Positions 7,574 to 16,113 of a stretch of 64,000 nt of DNA are shown piece after piece. Source of the DNA: WVZH01 sp034430425 (GTDB taxonomy: Bacteria > Chloroflexota > Anaerolineae > Anaerolineales > E44-bin32); assembly GCA_034430425.1 (NCBI GenBank), contig DAOUEK010000019.1, forward strand, positions 3,605 through 67,604, given 5' to 3'. The notes beneath the pieces are model-generated. The model ran no database searches and was not told the origin of the DNA. It worked only from the letters and a program-made list of their open reading frames with translations. Both the position numbers and the translations under genes were made by a program. The first letter of the stretch is position 1, and each line of letters begins with the position of its first letter.

Positions 7574-10500
7574 ATGTCATTTGTACACTTGCACGTTCAT
7601 TCTGAGTATTCCTTGCTGGATGGCCTGAGCCGTATCCCAAAACTGGTGCGACGGGCGGCGGAACTCGATATGCCGGCTCTCGCCCTGACGGATCACGGCA
7701 CCATGTTTGGGGTCGTATCCTTTTATCAGCAGGCGCGCAAAGTCGGTATAAAGCCGATCATCGGTATGGAAGCTTACCTCGCCGCCCGCGGTATGCAGGA
7801 TCGCGATCCAAAATTGGACGGGCGATCCTTTCATCTTCTACTTCTCGCTGAGAATCAAACGGGTTACAAGAATCTACTCAAGATCGCCACAGCCGCACAG
7901 CTGGACGGTTTTTATTACCGTCCTCGCATCGACCGAGAATTTCTCGCCGAACACAATGAAGGGTTGATCTGCACAACTGGCTGTATGTCGGGGGAGGTTC
8001 CACGGGCGCTACAGCATGGTCGAGAGAAGCATGCCCGTAAACGTCTCGATTGGTATTTCGATGTGTTTGGCCGAGATCGCTTCTTCTTTGAACTGCAGCA
8101 TCACGACATTCCCGAGCTGCCCGCTATTAATCAGCAGTTAATAGAACTCGGAAAGCATTATCAAGCACATTTCATCGCCACCAATGATGTACATTACGTA
8201 AACCCACAAGATGCAGCTTTGCAGGATATCATGCTCTGTATCCAGACCGGAGCCGTTCGAAGCGATCCGGATCGTATGCGCATGACCGATCCGTCGTATT
8301 ATCTCCGGCCGTTTGATGAAATGAAGCAGCTCTTCGGGGATGTTCCTGGGGCGCTGGAGAATACACTCCTGATCGCCGAGCGGTGCAATGTCGATCTCGA
8401 TTTCAAGGGATATCGTTTGCCCAATTTCGATGTACCGCAGGGATATACACCTCAGTCCTACCTGCGGGAGTTGTGTGACGCAGGGTTGCGCAATCGCTAT
8501 GGTGAACATGCTTCGGATCATGTCTATCAGGAGCGATTGGAATACGAACTCTCCATCATTCATGATATGGGTTTCGATACTTACTTTCTCATCGTTTGGG
8601 ATTTGTGTCGGTACGCACGTGAAGTGGGTATCTGGTACAACGCACGAGGCTCGGCGGCAGGTTCGATTGTCGCTTATTGCCTTGGAATTACACTCGTCGA
8701 CCCCATCGAGCACGGTTTGATTTTCGAGCGTTTCCTAAATCCGGGACGGGTCTCCATGCCGGACATCGATCTTGATTTCCAGGACGATTTGCGCTGGAAG
8801 ATGTTGGAGTATACGGCCAACAAATACGGGCGAGATCGTGTGGCGCAGATCATCACTTTCGGCACGTTGGGCGCACGCGCCGCGATTCGGGATGTCGGAC
8901 GTGTGCTGGACATCCCGCTTCCTGAAGTCGATCGCATTGCCAAGATGGTGCCCAATATCCCCGGGAAACCGGTCACCATTCCCGAAGCGATCAAGTCGGT
9001 TGATTCAATGCGTGAGGCTTGCGCCGAAACCTCCTACCTGCGGGAGTTGATCGACACGGCCGCTCAACTCGAAGGTGTCGTTCGTAACGCCGGCACACAC
9101 GCCGCGGGCGTAATCATCACCGATTTACCCATCACGGAATACATTCCCTTACATCGGCCAACGGGGGGAAACCAGGATGATAATCCGATTGGCTCCGTGA
9201 CCCAGTTCGAAATGAATGTGCTCGATTCGCTGGGGTTACTCAAGGTGGATTTCCTCGGCCTATCGACACTTACGGTCATGGCGCGAGCCTGTCGTCTGAT
9301 CCATGAAAATCATGGCATCGATTTGGATATTCATACCATCCCGCTCGACGATCCGGATACCTACGCCTTATTGGGTCGGGGAGATGTCCTGGGGGTCTTT
9401 CAAGTTGAAGGTGCAGGCATGCGCCGCAATTTAATCGAGATGAAACCACGCGAACTGGCGAATGTTGTCGCCATGGTGGCGCTTTATCGACCTGGCCCGA
9501 TAGAGAAAATTCCCGATTACATCCGCCGCATGCATGGGTTAGAGAATATCGATTATCTCCATCCTGCATTGGAACCAATCCTGAAAGAGACATACGGAAT
9601 CACCGTCTATCAAGAGCAGATTATGTATACGGCCATGAACCTGGCCGGCTATTCGGCTTCCGAGGCGGACAACCTTCGTAAGGCTGTAGCGAAGAAAAAG
9701 GCAGCTGTTTTAAGCCAACATCGCAGTTCATTCGTCGAAGGCGCCGTCGAAAACAACATTCCGGAAACTACGGCCAACACCATTTTCGATCAATGGGAGA
9801 CCTTTGCTCGCTACGGTTTTCCCAAAGGCCATGCTGCAGACTATGCCGTGATTTGCGTCCAAACGGCATACCTCAAAGCGCACTATACGATGGAGTATAT
9901 GACGGCTTTGCTATCCGTCTTTAAGCACGACAGCGACAAGGTCTCGCTGTATATCGCCGACTGCAGGCGTCGTGGATTCGATGTCTTGCCGCCGGATATC
10001 AACCACAGTGGACTTGATTTTCGGATTGTAAAGACAGCAGATGAAAACGACACAGGGGCGATTCGTTTCGGATTGGGTGCGGTTAAAAACGTGGGAGAGA
10101 GCGCGATCGAGAAAATCCTCGCTGTGCGGGATGCCGGCGGGGTCTTTGAGAACCTGACGGATTTCGCCCAGCGTGTGGACTTGCGGCAAATCGGCCGCCG
10201 TGCCATCGAAAGCCTGGCCCGTGTTGGCGCTCTCGATTCATTGGCCAACCGTGCAGTGGTTCTCGAATCGGTCGAGCGTTTGATGGCGATATCTGCTTCT
10301 CACTTTCGTGCCGCCGAAGTTGGCCAAATGACGTTTTTCGATTCGTCCGCAGTTGGAACGGAAAGCCCGGAATTCGCGACTGCAATGGTGGATATTCCTC
10401 GTCGCCGTCAGCTGCGATGGGAAAAGGAACTCCTTGGCGTGTATGTTTCCGATCATCCATTAACGCCCTATGTAGACACGCTGTCCGAAATCATCACGCA

Positions 10501-11431
10501 TTACAGCGCCGAATTGGAAGATGCCATTCACGGGCAAACGGTGGTTGTTGCCGGTGAGGTCAGTCACATCCGACCGTATCAGACGCGCAGCGGAAAACCG
10601 ATGGGCTTTGTGACGATCGAAGATCTGCAAGGAAACATTGAGTTGGTCGTTTTCAGTCGCGTCTGGGGTAAGGTTTCGGATTGGCTCCAGGAGGACATGA
10701 TTGTTATCGTGAAGGGCAAGATCGATCTGGAACGCGGGGAACCGAAAATCCTGGCCGATAAAATAACCGCTGAATTGCCCGAGGTAAAGCCCGCAGAAGG
10801 CGATAATGCGACGGGTGAAATGTCACCCGTGCTGGTTGATGCGGAAATCTCAAGCGAAGGACAAGTACCAAATCGTAATGCCGTATCGAATCTGATAGAA
10901 TCTAGTCCGGAAGAGAACGATTCCGTGGACCAGGAGATCGTACTACCCCGGATCGAAAACGAAGCGCAGGTGGATTCTATTGATATAAACATCCCGCAGG
11001 CGCAAAATCCGGAAATGGAGCGGGAACCCGCCGATATTCCTGTACTGCATGCTGATCAAGTTGAAGAGAGCCTGCCATCGGGAAATGGAAAGGATCGTCC
11101 TTCAGTTGATGAGATCACCAGTCAGACTTCGCCTCATAAGCCCAGCATCCCTGTTTCGGGTCAGGAAATCGCTGATCTCCAGATGTTGACCATCCTGTTA
11201 AAGTCATCTGGCGATCACAACAAGGACACGTTACGCATGCGGCGAGTACATGGTTTGTTGACCTCCTATCCAGGCAACGATAAATACGTCTTCCATGTAT
11301 TCGAAGCTTCTCGAAGGTATCATCTCGAGTTTCCAAACTCAACGACTGGTTATTGCCCCGAGCTACATTCACAGTTATTATCCTTGTTAGGAGAAGGTAC
11401 AATTCGAGTAGAACCGTTGAGGATGCAATGA
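7574..11431 (+). CDS. dnaE: DNA polymerase III alpha subunit
   Basis: Replicative polymerase subunit of about 1285 residues. The N-terminal PHP domain (about 1-280) starts with FVHLHVHSEYSLLDG. It keeps the apparent metal ligands in LTDHGT, GMEAYL, HLLLLA, TTGCMSGE and ATNDVHY, so intrinsic 3'-5' exonuclease is plausible. The palm has PDIDLDF with Asp397 and Asp399, and KVDFLG with Asp559. An OB domain (GQTVVVAGEVSHIRPYQTR) lies near residue 990. After about residue 1080 comes a long acidic, probably disordered linker and a small C-terminal segment, making it longer than the usual 1150-1180 residues. I chose the second Met (MSFVHLH) because it matches family N-termini. pfkA overlaps its stop codon. 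Confidence 0.96.
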   Translation: MSFVHLHVHSEYSLLDGLSRIPKLVRRAAELDMPALALTDHGTMFGVVSFYQQARKVGIKPIIGMEAYLAARGMQDRDPKLDGRSFHLLLLAENQTGYKNLLKIATAAQLDGFYYRPRIDREFLAEHNEGLICTTGCMSGEVPRALQHGREKHARKRLDWYFDVFGRDRFFFELQHHDIPELPAINQQLIELGKHYQAHFIATNDVHYVNPQDAALQDIMLCIQTGAVRSDPDRMRMTDPSYYLRPFDEMKQLFGDVPGALENTLLIAERCNVDLDFKGYRLPNFDVPQGYTPQSYLRELCDAGLRNRYGEHASDHVYQERLEYELSIIHDMGFDTYFLIVWDLCRYAREVGIWYNARGSAAGSIVAYCLGITLVDPIEHGLIFERFLNPGRVSMPDIDLDFQDDLRWKMLEYTANKYGRDRVAQIITFGTLGARAAIRDVGRVLDIPLPEVDRIAKMVPNIPGKPVTIPEAIKSVDSMREACAETSYLRELIDTAAQLEGVVRNAGTHAAGVIITDLPITEYIPLHRPTGGNQDDNPIGSVTQFEMNVLDSLGLLKVDFLGLSTLTVMARACRLIHENHGIDLDIHTIPLDDPDTYALLGRGDVLGVFQVEGAGMRRNLIEMKPRELANVVAMVALYRPGPIEKIPDYIRRMHGLENIDYLHPALEPILKETYGITVYQEQIMYTAMNLAGYSASEADNLRKAVAKKKAAVLSQHRSSFVEGAVENNIPETTANTIFDQWETFARYGFPKGHAADYAVICVQTAYLKAHYTMEYMTALLSVFKHDSDKVSLYIADCRRRGFDVLPPDINHSGLDFRIVKTADENDTGAIRFGLGAVKNVGESAIEKILAVRDAGGVFENLTDFAQRVDLRQIGRRAIESLARVGALDSLANRAVVLESVERLMAISASHFRAAEVGQMTFFDSSAVGTESPEFATAMVDIPRRRQLRWEKELLGVYVSDHPLTPYVDTLSEIITHYSAELEDAIHGQTVVVAGEVSHIRPYQTRSGKPMGFVTIEDLQGNIELVVFSRVWGKVSDWLQEDMIVIVKGKIDLERGEPKILADKITAELPEVKPAEGDNATGEMSPVLVDAEISSEGQVPNRNAVSNLIESSPEENDSVDQEIVLPRIENEAQVDSIDINIPQAQNPEMEREPADIPVLHADQVEESLPSGNGKDRPSVDEITSQTSPHKPSIPVSGQEIADLQMLTILLKSSGDHNKDTLRMRRVHGLLTSYPGNDKYVFHVFEASRRYHLEFPNSTTGYCPELHSQLLSLLGEGTIRVEPLRMQ

Positions 11432-12405
11432 CAAAAAAGATAAAGCGAATGGGAATACTATCTTCAGGAGGCGATGCTTCGGGAATCAACCCATGTATCC
11501 GTGCTGCTGTACGAACGGCGATCTCAAAGGGTATTGAGGTTATGGGAATCCAGGAAGGATTCGACGGCCTCATCCGTGGTGAGATGCGGGAACTGCGCGC
11601 ACGCGATGTGGGGGGAATCCTTCAGCGAGGCGGCACTTTCCTGCGAACAGCACGGTGCCCTGAGTTCAAAACTAAAAAAGGGCAGCGAGAAGCATTACGT
11701 GAGTTAAACGAGTCCGAAATCGATGGCCTCATCGTGATCGGTGGGGATGGTTCGATGAACGGCGCCCACGCCCTGGCGGCATACGATTACCCGGTTGTGG
11801 GCGCTCCGGCGTCGATCGATAACGACATCTACGGCACGGAAATGTCTATCGGTGTAGATACGGCGTTGAACACCATCATGGAAGCAGTGGACAAACTCCG
11901 TGATACGGCTTCTTCCCATCAGCGGGCCTTTTTGGTGGAGACGATGGGCCGGGGATGCGGTTATCTGGCACTGCAGGTGGGTATCGTATGCGGAGCGGAG
12001 ATGATCATTGTTCCCGAAGAGGAAACCACAGTCGACGAAGTCTCCGAGGCGCTGGAAAGCGCCTATGAGCGGGGCAAAAATTCCGCCATCGTGGTCGTTG
12101 CCGAGGGCGCAAAGTTGAAGTGCTACGACATCGCAGCGGAACTCAACGCACGCGATATTGGTTTCGAAACACGGGTAACCATCCTGGGTCACGTCCCTCG
12201 AGGCGGCAGTCCGACGGCATTTGACCGCATGCTTGCATCGCGGTTGGGTGTTCGGGCGGTTGAATTGCTGTTGGAGGGCAAAACCGACGTGATGGTTGGT
12301 TTGCAAGAGCGAGCGATAGCCAGCGTTCCGCTGGAGGATGTGATCACACGCTCGCAATCCCCCAATCCGCGCTTCTTTGAAATTGCCCGCTTGATCAGTC
12401 GTTAG
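11428..12405 (+). CDS. pfkA: 6-phosphofructokinase, ATP-type signature
   Basis: Phosphorylates fructose 6-phosphate in glycolysis. The 325-residue protein has ILSSGGDASGIN at the N-terminus and IGGDGSMNGA near residue 104. The Gly of GGDG is the residue associated with ATP use. ASIDNDIYGTEMSIG near 128 carries the catalytic Asp, and MGRGCGYLAL binds the sugar phosphate. The ATG overlaps the dnaE stop (ATGA), behind GAGG in the end of dnaE, so the two are translationally coupled. The position corresponding to E. coli Gly124 is Ala here. A second phosphofructokinase with PPi-type residues lies 1 kb away on the opposite strand. Confidence 0.93.
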   Translation: MTKKIKRMGILSSGGDASGINPCIRAAVRTAISKGIEVMGIQEGFDGLIRGEMRELRARDVGGILQRGGTFLRTARCPEFKTKKGQREALRELNESEIDGLIVIGGDGSMNGAHALAAYDYPVVGAPASIDNDIYGTEMSIGVDTALNTIMEAVDKLRDTASSHQRAFLVETMGRGCGYLALQVGIVCGAEMIIVPEEETTVDEVSEALESAYERGKNSAIVVVAEGAKLKCYDIAAELNARDIGFETRVTILGHVPRGGSPTAFDRMLASRLGVRAVELLLEGKTDVMVGLQERAIASVPLEDVITRSQSPNPRFFEIARLISR

Positions 12406-12426
12406 TTTGCCAAATTTTGCAGAAAT

Positions 12427-12458
12427 AAACGCCCGGCGCTTTTTGAAGCCGGGCGTTT
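12427..12458. terminator. Bidirectional terminator between pfkA and the radical SAM gene
   Basis: Perfect 11-base-pair stem AAACGCCCGGC / GCCGGGCGTTT with a 10-base loop, placed between the convergent stops at 12405 and 12499. T-tracts on both sides are short. Confidence 0.7.
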
Positions 12459-12498
12459 CGATTCAGGCAGGCCTTCCTGCATATTTCGATGAATTCCG

Positions 12499-13434
12499 TT
12501 AGAAGATAAAGCGTGAAATACCTTTACGTTTGTCCAGACGGGTAAATCCGGCGGCTTGGGCGAGTTCGACGGCACGCTGGTATTCATCATGGCGCAGGCC
12601 GCGATCGAGATGTTCGTGTTCGTGTGCCTTATACGCCGGGCGATACTGTCCCATGATGTTCAGATAGGTATCTTTGGAGACCTCATCTGCAATAAACTGC
12701 ACTACGTTTTCCGTTCCCGCGAGATCGTGCGGCAAGACGAGATGGCGGATTAAAAGACCGCGCTGGGCGATGCCCGCCGGGTCGATGTGAAGATCTCCCA
12801 CCTGGCGGTGCATTTCTTTGACCGCATTGCGATTGGCTTCGGGATAGTTGAAGATTTTGGAAAGGCGTCGAGCGATGATCGGATCGCTGTACTTCATATC
12901 CGGCATGTAGATATCGATAACGTTATCGAGCAGCGTCAGGGCTTCGATCGAGTCGAAACCGCCGGTGTTGTAAACAAGAGGGATATGCAGTCCATAATCG
13001 ACGGCGATCACGAGGGCTTCCAGGATTTCAGCGACGACATGGGATGGTGATACGAAGTTCAGGTTGTGGCAGCCTGTTTCCTGCATGCTGAGCATAATTG
13101 CAGCCAATTCCTGGGAATCGACTTCCCGGCCGGCGGGACTCTGGCTGATGTCTGCGTTCTGGCAATATTGACAACGCAGGTTACACCATGAGAAGAAAAT
13201 CGTTCCTGAACCTCGCCAACCGCGCAGGGGATCTTCTTCTCCGTGATGCGGACCGTAAAATGCGACACGCGCTTTTAATTTTGTGTTACAGGCACCCACT
13301 CGTATCGATCGATCGACACCGCAATATCGTGCACAAAGGTCACATGATTTTTCATATCGGCGCGCCTCTTGGGCGCGGTGTTGCAGTTCACCTTGCTGAT
13401 GCAGACGAAGATAGCGTGGGCGCTCTGTCGTCAT
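12499..13434 (-). CDS. Radical SAM protein, PflX-like (COG1313)
   Basis: A 311-residue radical SAM enzyme similar to the putative pyruvate-formate-lyase-activating family usually called PflX. The CxxxCxxC cluster motif appears as FSWCNLRCQYCQN near residue 88. An N-terminal CDLCARYCGVDR segment (about 31-42) carries extra cysteines typical of this family. Downstream family segments include NLNFVSPSHVV, VYNTGGFDS, DIYMPDMKYSD and LVLPHDLAGT. No glycyl-radical enzyme is encoded nearby, so the substrate is unknown. It lies 34 bases downstream of the PPi-type phosphofructokinase on the same strand and is probably cotranscribed with it. Confidence 0.86.
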   Translation of the reverse strand: MTTERPRYLRLHQQGELQHRAQEARRYEKSCDLCARYCGVDRSIRVGACNTKLKARVAFYGPHHGEEDPLRGWRGSGTIFFSWCNLRCQYCQNADISQSPAGREVDSQELAAIMLSMQETGCHNLNFVSPSHVVAEILEALVIAVDYGLHIPLVYNTGGFDSIEALTLLDNVIDIYMPDMKYSDPIIARRLSKIFNYPEANRNAVKEMHRQVGDLHIDPAGIAQRGLLIRHLVLPHDLAGTENVVQFIADEVSKDTYLNIMGQYRPAYKAHEHEHLDRGLRHDEYQRAVELAQAAGFTRLDKRKGISRFIF

Positions 13435-13468
13435 GCGCGGGTTATTCGCTCCTGTTTATCGTGTTCAT

Positions 13469-14671
13469 TTACTCACTGGTCATAATGAAGAGCGGTTTCA
13501 TCTCGAAGCTCTTGTAGTACGGACGCAGCCGCTCGATGTTGTAGAACTTCTCGACATCGACCAGTTTCGATGTGCTGGTGACCACGTCGATCGGCACGTT
13601 GTCATAACGGCCGTTCTTCAGCACGACGAGACGTCCGTGAACGCCAGCCAGGATCAGGTCCAGCGCCAGGTTGCCGTATGCCATGGGCACGATGGAATCG
13701 ATGGCATCCGGATCGCCGCCGCGGACCAGGTAGGCCAGACGCTGCGTGATTGTATTGATCTGTCGTCCGTTGTTGAATTTTGCGGAGATTTCCGTCAATT
13801 TTGCAGATACCAGATCCCCAATGCCGCCCAATTTCATGTGGCCAAAGGCATCCTTCTTGGTATCCTTAAAGGTCATTTCGCCACCCTCGAACATGGCGCC
13901 CTCGGAGACCAGAACCACGGAGTATTTACTTGGATTCTTGGCGCGATCTTCGACCATAAGTCGCACCAGATTGTCGATCTTGAATTTATACTCCGGGATC
14001 ACACAGCGGTTGGCAGCCCCGGCCATGGTGGGGAGCATCGCGGAAAAACCTGCGTAACGACCGAATACTTCGACGATCAACAAACGCTCGTGTGAGCCAG
14101 CGGAAGTTCGCAACAAGTTGGTGAGACTGATGGTGCGGGTTACCGCGGTGCTGAAGCCAATGCAGTAATCGGTGCCGGGGACGTCGTTATCCATCGTTTT
14201 GGGGATGGCAACGCACTTGACGCCTTCCTGGAACAGTCGAACGGCGTAGCTCAGGGTGTCATCGCCACCGATGGGGATCAAGAAGTCGATACCGAGGAAA
14301 TCGAGGTTCTTCAGCACATCGGGAGTTAGATCGTTCATCTCTTCAGTGTATTTATCTTGAAGATGTGCGGGTACGGAGTCTTTGGCGACGCGACTCGGAT
14401 TCGTTCGAGAAGTGTGGATGAAGGTACCGCCAGTCCTGCCGGCTTTGTTGACGATCTCTTCGGTGAGAGTCATGTAACTATTACTGTTATCCGCTTTCTT
14501 GTCTCGGGTGAGGTTGATCGTTCCAGCCCAACCACGGCGGAAGCCGATGACTTGATAGCCCTCACGTAAGGCACGAATCGTGACCGCGCGGATTGCAGGA
14601 TTGAGCCCGGGCACATCTCCGCCGCCGGTCAGGATACCGATAACTCCTTTTTTCGTTTTCACGTTTGCCAT
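13469..14671 (-). CDS. Phosphofructokinase with PPi-dependent signature
   Basis: A 400-residue phosphofructokinase family protein. The fold motifs GILTGGGDVPGLNPAIRAV, GFRRGWAG and FGRYAGFSA are present. The donor-site residues differ from pfkA in this window: GGDD at 135-138 (Asp replaces Gly) and PKTMDNDVPGTDY at 157 with Lys158. In characterised family members this Asp plus Lys combination goes with pyrophosphate use and reversible catalysis, so fructose 6-phosphate 1-phosphotransferase is likely. The donor is inferred from these residues. The start has a well-conserved N-terminus. It precedes the radical SAM gene. Confidence 0.88.
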   Translation of the reverse strand: MANVKTKKGVIGILTGGGDVPGLNPAIRAVTIRALREGYQVIGFRRGWAGTINLTRDKKADNSNSYMTLTEEIVNKAGRTGGTFIHTSRTNPSRVAKDSVPAHLQDKYTEEMNDLTPDVLKNLDFLGIDFLIPIGGDDTLSYAVRLFQEGVKCVAIPKTMDNDVPGTDYCIGFSTAVTRTISLTNLLRTSAGSHERLLIVEVFGRYAGFSAMLPTMAGAANRCVIPEYKFKIDNLVRLMVEDRAKNPSKYSVVLVSEGAMFEGGEMTFKDTKKDAFGHMKLGGIGDLVSAKLTEISAKFNNGRQINTITQRLAYLVRGGDPDAIDSIVPMAYGNLALDLILAGVHGRLVVLKNGRYDNVPIDVVTSTSKLVDVEKFYNIERLRPYYKSFEMKPLFIMTSE

Positions 14672-14748
14672 GTCTTCTTCTCCAGAATGAAATTTCGATG
14701 CGTTGCTGTGAGAATGTGTTTTTCATCAGGAACGCAGATTTACTTGGG

Positions 14749-14777
14749 TAATCAAGCTTAGATTCATCTTCCGTCAA
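14749..14777 (-). promoter_or_regulatory. Weak promoter candidate for the PPi-type phosphofructokinase
   Basis: On the minus strand, TTGACG (14777-14772) is followed after 17 bases by TGATTA (14754-14749), about 80 bases before the start at 14671. The -35 is good and the -10 is poor. The rest of the 271-base gap (14672-14942) shows nothing clear. Confidence 0.3.
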
Positions 14778-14942
14778 TATTAACAGAAGGTTTGCTGTTT
14801 CATCAAGGTATGTCGGGATTCCGAAAGGTTAAACCCTGACAGGTTGAGAACGTGTCGACCAAATTTTGGATGGTATGAACCTTGCAATAAGTACTGCAAG
14901 CCGATCCCGGTTGATCCGTGGAATGATAAATGGAGTCGAGCG

Positions 14943-15251
14943 ATGATATTTCAGGGCGCAGGCGTTTCAAGAATCGTGGAGCGAGTTGAAAATTTGCGAG
15001 AACCTTTTCGTAAGAATGCCATCGAATGGTTGAGTTTACGCACGCGACGACCATTGGCGAATCTTCAACTCGATTTGGATCAATTCCTGCGGGAACAAGA
15101 TCCTTTCGTGCGCGAGTTTTTTATCAGGGATACCCTATCCGTACTCGATCTCGCATCAAAGCATTTTAACGAACCAGATACACATATCAGCGACTCACGA
15201 CGAGAATATCTCGATGAGTTGATGCGTGCAGCTTCCGTGCTTCATCGATAA
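14943..15251 (+). CDS. Hypothetical protein, about 102 residues
   Basis: Small soluble protein that I do not recognise. I chose the ATG at 14943 because GGAG at 14932-14935 is well placed; the frame opens further upstream without support. It is rich in Arg, Leu and acidic residues, predicted helical, with no signal peptide or membrane segment. It has segments such as WLSLRTRRPLANLQLDLDQF and ends in LMRAASVLHR. It sits between a minus-strand phosphofructokinase and a convergent lipoprotein gene, so the context gives no functional hint. Confidence 0.6.
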   Translation: MIFQGAGVSRIVERVENLREPFRKNAIEWLSLRTRRPLANLQLDLDQFLREQDPFVREFFIRDTLSVLDLASKHFNEPDTHISDSRREYLDELMRAASVLHR

Positions 15252-15276
15252 CAGTGAGAGGCGATATACCGTTCCA

Positions 15277-15302
15277 TAGAAATGATCGATGATCGATTTC
15301 TA
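15277..15302. terminator. Candidate bidirectional terminator
   Basis: TAGAAAT (15277-15283) pairs with ATTTCTA (15296-15302), with inner GATC/GATC pairing and a one-base bulge. It lies between two convergent genes. Confidence 0.45.
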
Positions 15303-15327
15303 CCTGGTCCAGACTATGGCCCGGCAA

Positions 15328-16059
15328 TCAGGGAACAATGGGAGTACATCCTACGACGGGTTCGAGTGCGGAACCAATTTGAACAAAACCCGTTCCATCC
15401 CATTCATGTTCCAGGGTCATCCATTCACATGGACCCAGGGGAGATCCTCCCAATTTGCCGGCCTCCCGAAAGGTGATAACATTGCCGGCCTTCGACCATT
15501 CCCCGTAATACCCCTCGTTGAAATAGACCTGTGACATCCCAATGCCGTTCCAGGCGTAGATACCCAGTTCGTACCACAGGTGTGGGCCGGAGGAACGCAT
15601 GGGCACGATGACCAATTCCTGGCAGCCGCCGAACTCGTAGGTTCCCGCTTCCGGCATCAGCTGACGCTGGTTGGGATCACCGCTGGCCATGTTCCAGACG
15701 TTCACCCAGGCGCCGCCGCTCCAATTGTCGACGGAGATCGTTTTCCCGGCGCTGCCGTTGTCGGTGATGCGTACGCGCTGGTAGGTGCCGTCGCAGTTCA
15801 AACTCACGCCGCCCGCGGGTGGAGAGTCGGTGGGTGAAGGGGTGATGCTTGCGGTTAATTCCGGGGTGTTCGAGGCAGTAGCGATTTCTGTTCCGGCCTG
15901 TGTGGCAGTCGCGGTTGCGGGTGATTCAGTAAGTGTAGAGGTCGCTTCTACTTCCTCAGTTCCATCGCCTGAGTCAGGAAAGGGGAACGAACATGACAGA
16001 ACGGCGCCGATGGTGAGTAGAAGTGCCAGATACAGTGCTGTGACTTTCCGTGTGCTCAT
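15328..16059 (-). CDS. Lipoprotein, unknown function
   Basis: Exported lipoprotein of about 243 residues. The signal peptide ends in a lipobox around IGAVLSC, with the acylated Cys near residue 23. A Thr/Ala/Ser/Pro-rich linker (about 40-85) follows, then a globular beta-rich domain with NCDGTYQRVRITDN, NWSGGAWVNVWN and YELGIYAWNG, ending in a CTPIVP tail. Paired cysteines could form disulfides. I chose the second of two adjacent ATGs, which is better spaced from GGGAGG. The domain is not one I can name. The linker style is common in Anaerolineae surface lipoproteins. Confidence 0.72.
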   Translation of the reverse strand: MSTRKVTALYLALLLTIGAVLSCSFPFPDSGDGTEEVEATSTLTESPATATATQAGTEIATASNTPELTASITPSPTDSPPAGGVSLNCDGTYQRVRITDNGSAGKTISVDNWSGGAWVNVWNMASGDPNQRQLMPEAGTYEFGGCQELVIVPMRSSGPHLWYELGIYAWNGIGMSQVYFNEGYYGEWSKAGNVITFREAGKLGGSPLGPCEWMTLEHEWDGTGFVQIGSALEPVVGCTPIVP

Positions 16060-16113
16060 CATTCCTCCCTCAGTCGGATGCGGGCATAAAGCAGCTCAGG
16101 CTGCATTCGATGA

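Noticed and set aside
13433..14095. Long plus-strand open frame antisense to the PPi-type phosphofructokinase
   Set aside because: It mirrors the codon pattern of the real gene, has no ribosome binding site and no recognisable domain.
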